A stretch of 64,000 bases of DNA from Companilactobacillus alimentarius DSM 20249. Its GTDB lineage: Bacteria; Bacillota; Bacilli; Lactobacillales; Lactobacillaceae. The stretch spans positions 1,612,001 to 1,676,000 of the forward strand of contig NZ_CP018867.1 of the NCBI RefSeq assembly GCF_002849895.1, written 5' to 3'. Shown here piece after piece: positions 26,326-34,718 of the stretch. Position 1 is the first letter of the stretch; each line of letters starts with the position of its first letter. The position numbers and the translations under genes are program-made. The notes beneath the pieces are model-generated. The model was not told the origin of the DNA, ran no database searches, and worked only from the letters and a program-made list of their open reading frames with translations.

Positions 26326-28420
26326 TTTCTTCACTCCTTAAAATTACATTTAAAAATTCATTTTTATTCTTGGAATCTAATAACTGTTTTAATTTCTTTC
26401 TATCTCCTAAAATATTGGCTAGCTCCGACAAAGCCTTTAAATGTGAGGTTGAATCAACAGCAGCTAAAACAAAAATTAATCGAATCTTATGATTTGAATC
26501 CACTAAATCAATTGGTCTATTTAATTTCAAAACTGCCATACTTAAATTCTTAACACCCATCTCAGGACGAGCATGAGCTAAGGCCACCTGACTCCCTATA
26601 TTTATATAAGGACCATTCTTATTAACACTGCCAATCATCGCATCTATATAGCTATCGGATATATCACCATTAATTAATAATGGAGCAGCTGCCCTTTTAA
26701 TTGCTTCTTCCCATGAAAAATTTGCTGTATCAGAAAATTGAATCCTGCTCAAATCTATAAGTTCACTTAACATTGGCTGATACCCCCTTTCAATTTTTGG
26801 TTTTGGATCAATATCAAATGTAAGGATTTCCTTTAATCCAATAATTAATTGACTAATATTATTTATTTCTGCATTATCAGCTATCACATCTAGTAATGAC
26901 TTTAATTGATTATTAGATTGCTTTGAAAAAATAATGTTGTGTATAGCAAGTTCTTTTCTTAACCTATTAATTTCTGATTCATTTAATATTGAATTTACCG
27001 TAATAACATCACGATTACGTTTCTTCAAAGTAATAGTTGAAATGACAATATCGGGTTTTATTTTTGTTATAGAATTATATTCATTTTCAGAAATTGGACC
27101 AATCAATTTTAAACTTGGAAAGATATTATTAAGTTGTGCCATTAAGAATCTCGATGTTCCAATCCCACTTGAACAAACAATTAAAGCACTCTTCTTAGTT
27201 CCGTTTTCTTTAATTATTTGAGCTCCAAAATATATTGCTATTAGAGATATCTCATTCTCATGCAATTTTTCACCATTCAATTTTTCAAAAGGATAAATTG
27301 AAATTCTGGTATAAGTGTAAATATCTGGATATTCATTCTTTATTTGATCATCTCCATCAGTATATTGATGATGATATTTAACCCGATAATAAGTAGCCAA
27401 TAAATGTCCATACAGATCATGCTCTAGTTGAGTTTCATCTTTAAAAATCGTCCCAGAAATATTTTTGAAATTTTTGATGATTTTTCCAGTAATATTAAAA
27501 ATTCTATTTTTGACTTTCCCTCTGGAAAGAATACTTTGCGTACCCCTTTGACCCTCCAATAATAAACTTTCAAGATACAAACATTCGTCAGTATCGTCAG
27601 CTAAATTTCGACCAAATTGAATTATAAAGGTACGAATAAGCTTAAACTCCACATTATTCTTCATATCTTCTATTTCAGATTTATCGCTTATAAATTCCTT
27701 AGATAAAAGTAATTTATTATTCATCATTCTATAAAGAACAAAAGAATAATAATTTTCAAAAAATAATCTCATATTATCTGTATAAGTAATTTCTAAATCC
27801 AATTCTATTTTCTTTACCCAATCATGCAATATAGATTTCAAGTTAAGGAGTTCTGAAAATATTTTTGACGGCTGTATTTGTCTCCAAAAAATTTCTAATA
27901 ATTTTGAATTTTGTTCAAATTTAGACCTACAAAAATCTCTTATATTTAGCTCTCTACCCACCAATTGATGACCTTTTTGATTAGATTCCAGATAAATTGC
28001 ATGTTCTTTCAATTCATTTCTTAAAATATTTAAATCGGATAAAATTGTGTTTTTACTAACATCTTCCAACCTAATTATTTTCTTTGTTGTTACTTGATCA
28101 TTCAAAAATAACAATAATAAATCTATTGTCCTTCTTTTGGTTGACGTTAATTTTCCGATTTTATTTATTCTTTTATCACCAAGTATTTCTTGTATTTTTA
28201 TCTTACTTTCATCAATTAAAAAATATCCTTGGTGATAAACATTCCTTGGTGGAACTATCTTTAAATTCAGGCATTTATTACTTATACTTCTAAAAAATGT
28301 ATAAATAGATCTTTTAGAGAATCCCATCTTCTCAGCTAAAGAATTAATATTTTGATAACTATTGGCATTTATCAATATTTTTAGGAGTTTCGTTTCATTT
28401 TGTGTAAAACGTTTCGTCAT
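26303..28420 (-). CDS. BglG/MtlR-type PRD regulator with EIIB and EIIA domains
   Basis: A 705-residue regulator: N-terminal helix-turn-helix units (about 1-150; KMGFSKRSIYTFFRSI), PRDs (about 180-400), an EIIB-Gat-like domain with SALIVCSSGIGTSRFL (Cys near 415) and a C-terminal fructose/mannitol-type EIIA (about 560-700) with the phospho-His in VALAHARPEMG. Such proteins are PTS-controlled activators. As the operon lacks a free EIIA, this domain may also feed the EIIB next to it. It is the first gene of the regulator-EIIB-EIIC-tkt operon, with a cre box 28 bp upstream. Confidence 0.88.
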   Translation of the reverse strand: MTKRFTQNETKLLKILINANSYQNINSLAEKMGFSKRSIYTFFRSISNKCLNLKIVPPRNVYHQGYFLIDESKIKIQEILGDKRINKIGKLTSTKRRTIDLLLLFLNDQVTTKKIIRLEDVSKNTILSDLNILRNELKEHAIYLESNQKGHQLVGRELNIRDFCRSKFEQNSKLLEIFWRQIQPSKIFSELLNLKSILHDWVKKIELDLEITYTDNMRLFFENYYSFVLYRMMNNKLLLSKEFISDKSEIEDMKNNVEFKLIRTFIIQFGRNLADDTDECLYLESLLLEGQRGTQSILSRGKVKNRIFNITGKIIKNFKNISGTIFKDETQLEHDLYGHLLATYYRVKYHHQYTDGDDQIKNEYPDIYTYTRISIYPFEKLNGEKLHENEISLIAIYFGAQIIKENGTKKSALIVCSSGIGTSRFLMAQLNNIFPSLKLIGPISENEYNSITKIKPDIVISTITLKKRNRDVITVNSILNESEINRLRKELAIHNIIFSKQSNNQLKSLLDVIADNAEINNISQLIIGLKEILTFDIDPKPKIERGYQPMLSELIDLSRIQFSDTANFSWEEAIKRAAAPLLINGDISDSYIDAMIGSVNKNGPYINIGSQVALAHARPEMGVKNLSMAVLKLNRPIDLVDSNHKIRLIFVLAAVDSTSHLKALSELANILGDRKKLKQLLDSKNKNEFLNVILRSEENETSSSM

Positions 28421-28448
28421 GACTAATCCCTCCTACAAAAACATTATA

Positions 28449-28462
28449 TGAAAGCGCTTAAA
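28449..28462. promoter_or_regulatory. cre site of the ascorbate-type PTS operon
   Basis: TGAAAGCGCTTAAA matches the consensus at 13 of 14 positions and includes a perfect AAGCGCTT core. It lies 28 bp upstream of the regulator start codon. Confidence 0.75.
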
Positions 28463-28606
28463 ATCATAAAAGAGCAAAAACTTCATCTAACTTTATGAAA
28501 AACTGAACCATTTATTGAGAAGGAAAATGTATTTATACGATTTTATAATTTTTGGCATTATTGTGGAAGCGATATCTTTTATAGTTGACTTCTACCTGCC
28601 AGACAA

Positions 28607-28633
28607 CAATAATTGAAGTAATATCAATTATTG
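28607..28633 (+). promoter_or_regulatory. Inverted repeat abutting the RBS of the aldo/keto reductase
   Basis: CAATAATTGA and TCAATTATTG form a 10-bp inverted repeat with a 7-nt spacer. The right arm runs into the GGAGG RBS (28633-28637), and a TTGACT-N17-AATAAT promoter (28585-28613) overlaps the left arm. It could be an operator or an RNA hairpin that hides the RBS. Confidence 0.5.
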
Positions 28634-28644
28634 GAGGCACTTAT

Positions 28645-29565
28645 ATGAAACAACGTTACATTGGTGAAACTAATTGGCAAGCTTCTGCAATTGCCCTAGG
28701 TATCATGCGTATGAACAGTTTAAGTCCAAAACAAGCCGCTGAAGCTATCGACACGGCTTACGATAATGGGATCAATTTCATTGATTCAGCCGATATCTAC
28801 GGTGATGGCGATTCTGAAAAAATCTTCGGCCAAGCCTTAAAACAAAGTGGTGTTCAAAGAGACAACTTGTACATTCAATCTAAGGGTGGAATTGTTTCTG
28901 GAAAAAGATACGATTTTTCTAAGCAGCATTTAATTGACGCCGTTGATGGATCACTTGAACGTATGGGCGTCGACTATCTGGACTCATTTCTAGTCCATAG
29001 ACCAGATCCTTTAATGGAACCAGAAGAGGTTGCTCAGGCATTCGATGAATTACAAACAGCTGGTAAAGTTCGTCACTTCGGTGTTTCTAATTTTAATCCT
29101 CAACAATATTTGCTACTTCAAGAAGCAGTTAATCAAAGACTTATTATCAACCAGTTGCAATTCAGTATCATGCACTCCGGAATGATTGACTTTGGATTGC
29201 ACACTAACATGACTGATGCACGTTCAATCAACCATGATGGTGGCCTCTTAGAGTTTTCCAGACGCATGGGTGTAACCGTTCAAGCCTGGTCACCATTCCA
29301 ATACGGTAACTTTGCTGGAACATTCATCAATAGTGATAAGTTCCCCGACTTGAATAAGAAATTACAAGAGTTAGCCGACAAATATGGCGCAAGTAAAAAC
29401 GCCATTGCCGCAGCCTGGATTCTCAGACATCCCGCTGATATTCAAGTTATTATCGGAACAATGAATCCTGAACACATCGCTGACAGTGCTAAAGGTGGAG
29501 ACATCAATTTAACCAAGCAAGAGTGGTATGACATCTACTTCGCCGCTGGCAATGATTTACCTTAA
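28645..29565 (+). CDS. Aldo/keto reductase, YdhF-like
   Basis: A 306-residue AKR-superfamily oxidoreductase resembling E. coli YdhF. The catalytic tetrad is visible: Asp in NFIDSADIYGDG, Tyr in that segment, Lys in QSKGGIV and His in FLVHRPDPLM. The NADPH-binding end has SPFQYG and AWILRHPADIQVIIGTMNPEH. It reduces carbonyls in the cytosol; the substrate is unknown. The start is ATG 28645 behind GGAGG; the 20-codon upstream extension is not used. It is a single-gene unit with an inverted repeat at the RBS and its own terminator. Confidence 0.9.
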   Translation: MKQRYIGETNWQASAIALGIMRMNSLSPKQAAEAIDTAYDNGINFIDSADIYGDGDSEKIFGQALKQSGVQRDNLYIQSKGGIVSGKRYDFSKQHLIDAVDGSLERMGVDYLDSFLVHRPDPLMEPEEVAQAFDELQTAGKVRHFGVSNFNPQQYLLLQEAVNQRLIINQLQFSIMHSGMIDFGLHTNMTDARSINHDGGLLEFSRRMGVTVQAWSPFQYGNFAGTFINSDKFPDLNKKLQELADKYGASKNAIAAAWILRHPADIQVIIGTMNPEHIADSAKGGDINLTKQEWYDIYFAAGNDLP

Positions 29566-29582
29566 AATGAGTTTATAAATAA

Positions 29583-29627
29583 AGACTCCGAAAGAATTCT
29601 TAATTGAGTTCTATCGGAGCCTTATTT
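29583..29627 (+). terminator. Terminator of aldo/keto reductase 1 (copy 1 of a repeated hairpin)
   Basis: The stem GACTCCGA...TCGGAGCC, with an inner AGAATTC/GAGTTCT pairing, is followed by TTATTTGTTT. Almost the same hairpin lies at 54979-55026 after the other aldo/keto reductase gene. Confidence 0.85.
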
Positions 29628-29703
29628 GTTTAATAAATTTTTGCCCAAACTATTTTCATGTTATAATTTACCCCGTTATAACGCTTAGAATCGAGGACTA
29701 TAA

Positions 29704-30564
29704 ATGACCGAAGAAACTGAACCATCTCTGGTAAATCAAGTAACTGAAGGTATGAAATGGCAAATTCATCATACGAAGAAACAAATCGAATCTCTTAAAA
29801 AAGCTACAACTAGAATCGGCAATTCTGATGAATTAAAAGTTAAAGGAACCCTCTTAAAATCCTATGCTAATCAAATCGACCTAAAAAAAGGGTACGTTAT
29901 CCTACCCGACTATCGTAATCCAGATCAAAAAATCACTATCTATTTGGATGTTAAGAAGTCAATTATGGAAAACGCTGAAACGTACTTCCACCAATATCGA
30001 AGGGATAAACGTGGCTTAGAAACTATCCAACAGAATTTACAAAAAGCCCAAGTTGCTCTTCAAAAACAGCTTGATAGACAATCTTCTTTTGATCCAAACA
30101 ATTTGGAACAAATGGAAGTTATCAAACAACAATTAATTGATGAGGATGCTTTGAAAACAAAAGTTTTACATTCTTCAAAAGCTCCAGAACCAGCCCATCC
30201 ACGACGTTTTTATACAACTGATCACGTCCTAGTAGAGGTTGGTAAAAATAGTGACCAAAATGATCACCTCACTTTGAGCGCTGAAAAAGATTACTATTGG
30301 ATGCACGTTAGTGAATTAGCTGGCTCACATGTTGTAATTCATAGCAGTACTCCCTCCAAACAGACATTAAAAGAGGCTGCCATGTTAACTGCGTATTATA
30401 GCAAAGGACGCGATCTGAAAAACGTTGAGGTTGATGTCTTAAAAGTTGGCCAACTTTACAAACCTGAGGGAGCAAAATCTGGACTTGTCTTGTTCACTGG
30501 AAAAGCAAAAACGTTAACTGTCACTCCAAACGAACAATTACCACAAAAACTGATTGAAAAATAA
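29704..30564 (+). CDS. Truncated RqcH/FbpA-like NFACT protein (middle plus NFACT-R domain)
   Basis: A 286-residue protein that matches only the C-terminal half of RqcH (Rqc2 homologue, about 570 residues). It contains the segment KGTLLKSYANQIDLKKG with IYLDVKKSIMENAETYFHQY, a coiled coil (about 95-140), and an NFACT-R RNA-binding domain with YYWMHVSELAGSHVVIHS and AAMLTAYYSKGRD. The N-terminal NFACT-N and helix-hairpin-helix domains are absent. RqcH binds stalled 50S subunits and adds Ala tails; without NFACT-N this protein probably binds ribosomes or tRNA but cannot act the same way. The frame is intact, with GAGG upstream, so it may be a paralogue, not a pseudogene. Confidence 0.78.
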   Translation: MTEETEPSLVNQVTEGMKWQIHHTKKQIESLKKATTRIGNSDELKVKGTLLKSYANQIDLKKGYVILPDYRNPDQKITIYLDVKKSIMENAETYFHQYRRDKRGLETIQQNLQKAQVALQKQLDRQSSFDPNNLEQMEVIKQQLIDEDALKTKVLHSSKAPEPAHPRRFYTTDHVLVEVGKNSDQNDHLTLSAEKDYYWMHVSELAGSHVVIHSSTPSKQTLKEAAMLTAYYSKGRDLKNVEVDVLKVGQLYKPEGAKSGLVLFTGKAKTLTVTPNEQLPQKLIEK

Positions 30565-30620
30565 CGGAACGGAACACATTTTCAGTTTAATAACTGAAAG
30601 TGTATTTCGTCCCGTTTTTA
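30563..30620. terminator. Bidirectional terminator between NFACT and YibE/F genes
   Basis: A long imperfect stem (ACGGAACG...CGTCCCGT outside, TTTTCAGTT/AACTGAAA inside) ends in T5 on the plus side. It lies between two convergent genes. Confidence 0.85.
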
Positions 30621-31373
30621 ATTAATTTTCTTCAATTTTCGGCTCGCTTTTCTATAAACTAGATAAGTGGTAATTGGCACGGTCAAAATAACGCCAATCG
30701 TACAGATCAAAGTCGTTAGTACTTCTGCTACAACCAATTTATCATTAATAATATCGGTAAACTTATAACCCAATGAGTGAATCAAAAAGAACAATGGGAA
30801 TGTTGCCGAGAAGAAATTGAATAGAAGCGTGTTAGTCTGTGTATTCAAAATTTTATTTCCAACTGAAAAACCATCATCAAAGATTTCCTTAGGCGTCAAA
30901 GTTGGCTTATTCAAAACAATTTCGTTTAATCCACTAGTTATGGCAACACTAGTTTCCGAAATGACACCTAAACTATTGATCACAATGATTGCCGTCGCTA
31001 ATCGTGGGAAAGAAATTCCCGCCGCCAAAGAAAATGACTCTAACTCATCTTGATTTTCAGCACCCAATCCTTGAGCACTTGCCCAATACTCTAAAGGAAT
31101 CGTAATCAGTAAGATAAACAACATTATTAACATCGACGTTTGAAAAGCAGTATTAGCTGTTTCACCGTTCTCAACATTCATATAAATTGCCACGATTAAA
31201 ATGACCACGGAAATGAGTACTGTCGTGACCAAAATATTAAAACCGTCAGCAATTAATATCAGTAAAGCAATCACGGAAATAACATTGATTCCCAAACCAA
31301 AGAGCAACGTAAGCCCTCTAGTTCCAGTAACGAGTAATAGTAGAACCACAAAAGTTGCGAATAAATAAAGCAT
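30618..31373 (-). CDS. YibE/F-family membrane protein (shorter partner)
   Basis: A 251-residue membrane protein with about seven helices, of the YibE/F family. It has LGVISETSVAITSGLNEI and TLLFNFFSATFPLFFLIHSLG. The function of the family is unknown; genes usually come in adjacent pairs. Its ATG overlaps the stop codon of the larger partner (TAATG), so the two are made together and may form a complex. Confidence 0.82.
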   Translation of the reverse strand: MLYLFATFVVLLLLVTGTRGLTLLFGLGINVISVIALLILIADGFNILVTTVLISVVILIVAIYMNVENGETANTAFQTSMLIMLFILLITIPLEYWASAQGLGAENQDELESFSLAAGISFPRLATAIIVINSLGVISETSVAITSGLNEIVLNKPTLTPKEIFDDGFSVGNKILNTQTNTLLFNFFSATFPLFFLIHSLGYKFTDIINDKLVVAEVLTTLICTIGVILTVPITTYLVYRKASRKLKKIN

Positions 31374-32449
31374 TATTTCAACCTCCTTGTTATAACCTTG
31401 CTAGCAATGAAACTAGTTATTGGCACTGTCAAAACGATTCCAATAGCACTAATCAACAATTGACCAATACCCAAGCTTAGCGTCATATTTAACGTATAAC
31501 TAATCGAGTTGCCGTTACTCAAATACAACAAAACGATATTTAAATTTTGAGCTATTACAATGAATAACAAGATATTGATTAACGGACCAATCAATTCTCG
31601 TCCAATATTGATCCCAGATTTAAACAAAGTTTTATCAGTAACTTCAGAAACTTCTTTTTTCATTTCAATTAAAGATGAAGATATATCCATGGTTTCATCC
31701 AAAATGACTCCCAAAACTCCAAACAATACTTGCGATAAAAAGACACTTAGATATGGCTGTAATTCAAAGTCATTAAGTTCCAGATGCATCCCGCTGTAAC
31801 CCGTCATTCCCAAGATAAAAGTACTCAACAATATAGCTGCAGCCGTAGAAATCACGGTACTCGAGTATGCCATTAACATTGAATACGACGGTCCTAAAAT
31901 GACTAATAGAGCCGTTGCAGATATTAATAACGACGTTATAACGGTTAACGGCAATAAGACACTATTATGCGTTCCGATAATTATTTGCAAATATCCAAAA
32001 TAAATCACTGCATTGATCAAAACACTAATGAACAATTTCTTTCGATCAAATTTCATGCAATAAAGTAAGAATATTACTAAGCCAAACGTGAATACCAATG
32101 GCGTATCACGTTTAATATTTTTAGCAGTATAACTTCTACCACTCTTAGAAAGAATTACTTGCTGCCCAACACGATACTTATTGTCGATCAATTGCGACTT
32201 ATAGTACGTATTTTTAAAAGTTATCTTTTTGCCTTTATTCTTCGTATTGAGCAAATTACCAGTAACTTTTTGAGTTATCTCAGTATCAGTATTTTTATAT
32301 TCATCAGTCGATGTCTTTTTATTGGTCGTATCAACCTGCTCTACTTTAACAATCGGATCTTGATACAAAAAACTGTCAAAGTAAGATAATCCTGTTGCAA
32401 ACAAGACTACCAATCCAACAATCACTAATATTCGTATATTTTTTTTCAT
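31373..32449 (-). CDS. YibE/F-family membrane protein (longer partner)
   Basis: A 358-residue membrane protein. It has one N-terminal helix (about 7-27), an external domain of about 90 residues (to residue 120; VRNKY-like turn VGQQVILSKSGRSY), then six to seven helices with the YibE/F signature GVLGVILDETMDISSSLIEM. The extracytoplasmic domain is the main difference from the short partner. No function is established. It starts the two-gene operon; RBS GAGGAAA. It faces away from the tryptophan-type ABC operon. Confidence 0.82.
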   Translation of the reverse strand: MKKNIRILVIVGLVVLFATGLSYFDSFLYQDPIVKVEQVDTTNKKTSTDEYKNTDTEITQKVTGNLLNTKNKGKKITFKNTYYKSQLIDNKYRVGQQVILSKSGRSYTAKNIKRDTPLVFTFGLVIFLLYCMKFDRKKLFISVLINAVIYFGYLQIIIGTHNSVLLPLTVITSLLISATALLVILGPSYSMLMAYSSTVISTAAAILLSTFILGMTGYSGMHLELNDFELQPYLSVFLSQVLFGVLGVILDETMDISSSLIEMKKEVSEVTDKTLFKSGINIGRELIGPLINILLFIVIAQNLNIVLLYLSNGNSISYTLNMTLSLGIGQLLISAIGIVLTVPITSFIASKVITRRLK

Positions 32450-32534
32450 AAAAATTTCCTCGCATTTCTGCTTATGACTACATTATATGTTTTTTCAGAA
32501 AATTTTTAATTATTTTCCCATTATTAATTTGTAG

Positions 32535-32563
32535 TTGACAAGATTCGATTTATGAAATATATT
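32535..32563 (+). promoter_or_regulatory. Promoter of the trp-type ABC transporter leader
   Basis: TTGACA (32535-32540), a 17-bp spacer and TATATT (32558-32563) give a near-consensus sigma-A promoter. Transcription would start near 32570, 25 nt before the leader peptide start. Confidence 0.85.
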
Positions 32564-32594
32564 TGAAACATCAAATTCGTTAGGAGATTTTATT

Positions 32595-32648
32595 ATGACA
32601 AAAACATACTCTCTCAACATCGCGAATATTCGTTGGCAAAGCCGATAA
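32595..32648 (+). CDS. 17-residue leader peptide MTKTYSLNIANIRWQSR
   Basis: A short frame of 17 codons plus stop, with an excellent RBS (AGGAG at 8 nt). It holds a single Trp codon at position 14, four codons before the stop. Its last codons (Gln-Ser-Arg) form the 5' arm of a stem that controls the downstream antiterminator. It lies in the transcript leader of a tryptophan-type ABC importer. The pattern fits ribosome-mediated attenuation; stalling at Trp would favour read-through. Arg codons flank the Trp, so Arg sensing is not excluded. Confidence 0.75.
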   Translation: MTKTYSLNIANIRWQSR

Positions 32649-32804
32649 CTCAGATTGATCCGATATGGATTCAGTCTGAGAGGATTGTATCCATGTCGGC
32701 TTATTAAACTATGATAATTTTAGAGCCCACATGGAATTTTTTACAAAAGACCATGTGGGTATTTTATTTTTTGGCAATCCCACAAACTCTGGGATTGCCT
32801 TTTT
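32639..32804 (+). promoter_or_regulatory. Attenuator: competing stems plus two tandem terminators
   Basis: Protector stem: AAGCCGA (32639-32645) pairs with TCGGCTT (32696-32702), enclosing an inner stem CTCAGA/TCTGAG. Antiterminator: TCCATGTCGGC (32690-32700) can instead pair with GCCCACATGGA (32725-32735), 10 of 11 positions. Terminator 1: CCCACATGG (32726-32734) with CCATGTGGG (32751-32759) plus a T-rich run. Terminator 2: GGCAATCCCA (32773-32782) with TGGGATTGCC (32790-32799) plus T5. A ribosome stalled at the leader Trp codon would cover AAGCCGA, free the antiterminator and break terminator 1. No T-box sequence is present. Confidence 0.78.
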
Positions 32805-32823
32805 AATTTGGGGGAATTTAACG

Positions 32824-33831
32824 ATGAAACATACGAGAAGACTTTACATAACCTTAGTTGCTTTAACTGCTTTTTTAGTCTTTGCTTTCTTTTATACCGG
32901 ACATACCGATGCAAAGAAGCAAAATGCCATTCCTAAAGTAGGAATCTTGCAATTAATGTCGCATCCAGCTTTGGACCAAATCAATAAAGGAATCAACGAT
33001 ACCTTGAAAAAGCACGGCTATATCAATGGCAAAAATATTAAAATTGAGTTTCAAAATGCTCAAAACGACCAAAGTAATCTAAGAACTATCAGTAAGCAGT
33101 TTGTGCAAGATAACGTTGACGTAGCAGTAGGAATCGCCACACCATCAGTTCAATCACTTAAAAATGCTACCAGCAAAACACCAATCGTTATGGGGGCGGT
33201 AACCGATCCTGAAGGAGCCGGTATTATCTCAAACAATAAAAAACCGGGCGGAAATATTACAGGTGTCTCCGATCAAGCACCATTAAAAGCCCAATTAAAT
33301 TTAATGAAACAAGTTATTCCAAATTTAAAAACTATCGGTATTATTTATACTTCCAGCGATGCTTCAGCAACTAGTCAAATGAAAAAAATGAAGAAACTGG
33401 CTTCACAACAAGGAATTAAGGTAGAGATATCCAGTATTAATTCAGTTAATGACATTCAACAAGTTGCCTCATCGTTGATTGAAAAATCGCAAACTATTTA
33501 TGTTCCAACTGATAACACTGTAGCCAGCGGTATGAAATTATTGACTTCCATTGCTGCAAAACAAAATAAAGCTGTTTTCCCTGCAGCAACTACCATGGTT
33601 AAGGATGGCGGTTTAGCTACGGTTGGTTTGAGTCAATATGAACTCGGAGAAAAAACTGGTGAACATGTAGTTAGAATTCTCCAAGGAAAAGAAAAGACCG
33701 CTACTACGCCAGTTACCTTTATGCAAAAAGGGCATCTTATCTTAAATGAAAAAATGGCTAAGAAATTAAATATTCAATTTTCCAACTCACTTATTAAAGA
33801 AGCTCAAAAGAAAGGACAAATAATCAAATGA
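32824..33831 (+). CDS. trpX: Tryptophan-type ABC transporter substrate-binding protein
   Basis: A 335-residue substrate-binding protein of the ABC_sub_bind (TrpX) family. It has an N-terminal membrane anchor (about 7-25) without a lipobox cysteine, then two lobes: KVGILQLMSHPALDQINKGI, VGIATPSVQSLK and VYVPTDN-like IYVPTDNTVASGM. It captures an aromatic amino acid, probably tryptophan, outside the membrane for the two following genes. The start is ATG 32824 behind GGGGGA; the upstream extension would run through terminator 2. Expression is set by the attenuator described above. Confidence 0.88.
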   Translation: MKHTRRLYITLVALTAFLVFAFFYTGHTDAKKQNAIPKVGILQLMSHPALDQINKGINDTLKKHGYINGKNIKIEFQNAQNDQSNLRTISKQFVQDNVDVAVGIATPSVQSLKNATSKTPIVMGAVTDPEGAGIISNNKKPGGNITGVSDQAPLKAQLNLMKQVIPNLKTIGIIYTSSDASATSQMKKMKKLASQQGIKVEISSINSVNDIQQVASSLIEKSQTIYVPTDNTVASGMKLLTSIAAKQNKAVFPAATTMVKDGGLATVGLSQYELGEKTGEHVVRILQGKEKTATTPVTFMQKGHLILNEKMAKKLNIQFSNSLIKEAQKKGQIIK

Positions 33832-34718
33832 ATTTAATCGTATCTACTATCAGTCAGGGCTTCATCTGGTCCATAATGGCTATCGGCTTATTTATAACTT
33901 TTCGAATCCTAGATTTTCCTGATATGACCGTTGAAGGAAGTTTTCCACTTGGCGCCGTAACAGCAGTAAGTTTGATTCAACAAGGACATTCAACACTTTT
34001 AGCGCTTTTCATGGCTTTTGTCTTCGGTTGTTTAGCCGGATTTGCCACAGCTTTTCTTTATGCAAAATTAAACGTACCAATTCTTTTAGCCGGAATTTTA
34101 ACTATGACCGCTATGTACTCTATCAATTTGAGGATTTTGGGTAAGGCTAATATGTCTTTAACTAAATCCAACAATATTTTCAATGAATTTGGCTTAGACA
34201 AATTACCCACTAATTTCAATGGAATCATTCTTGGCGTTATCGTTATAACGATAATTATTTTCTTATTAATCATTTTTCTAAATACCGAAAAAGGCCAAGC
34301 CGTTATCGCTACAGGCGACAACGAAACTATGGCCGCATCCCTTGGTATCAATACTACTGTTATGAAGTTTATTGGATTGATGGTCTCAAATGGTATCGTC
34401 GCTTTAACCGGAGGATTAATTGCCCAACAGAATGGTTTTGCGGACGTTAACATGGGAATCGGCGTCATCGTTATCGGACTTTCCGCCATTATTATCGGTG
34501 AGGTAATCTATCCCGATGTACCACTAAGCATTCGCTTGATTACCATTGTCATTGGTAGTATCGTCTACCGTCTAATTTTGATGATCGTTCTACAATTAGG
34601 TTTCAATACCAACGATTTAAAATTGATTTCGGCAATTATTTTGGCACTTTGCCTTGCCCTACCAACTATTCGTGAACAATTCCTAAAAACTATGAGAAAC
34701 GGGGTCAAGACAAAATGA
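33828..34718 (+). CDS. trpY: ABC transporter permease (TrpY-type)
   Basis: A 296-residue permease with eight to nine membrane helices of the branched-chain-amino-acid-like type; MTVEGSFPLGAVTAV and GLIAQQNGFADVNMGIGVIVIGLSAIIIGE are typical for the TrpY family. It forms the channel for the substrate captured by the upstream protein. Its start overlaps that gene by 4 nt (ATGA) and its end overlaps the ATPase by 4 nt, so all three are co-translated. A CGTTATAACG palindrome lies inside the gene at 34241. Confidence 0.9.
   Translation: MNLIVSTISQGFIWSIMAIGLFITFRILDFPDMTVEGSFPLGAVTAVSLIQQGHSTLLALFMAFVFGCLAGFATAFLYAKLNVPILLAGILTMTAMYSINLRILGKANMSLTKSNNIFNEFGLDKLPTNFNGIILGVIVITIIIFLLIIFLNTEKGQAVIATGDNETMAASLGINTTVMKFIGLMVSNGIVALTGGLIAQQNGFADVNMGIGVIVIGLSAIIIGEVIYPDVPLSIRLITIVIGSIVYRLILMIVLQLGFNTNDLKLISAIILALCLALPTIREQFLKTMRNGVKTK

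Noticed and set aside
32535..32823. T-box riboswitch in front of the tryptophan transporter
   Set aside because: No T-box sequence or specifier-loop architecture is present; the leader peptide with competing stems explains the region better.
34058..34489. Minus-strand 143-codon frame inside the ABC permease
   Set aside because: Shadow of a strongly supported permease gene; no RBS or recognisable features.
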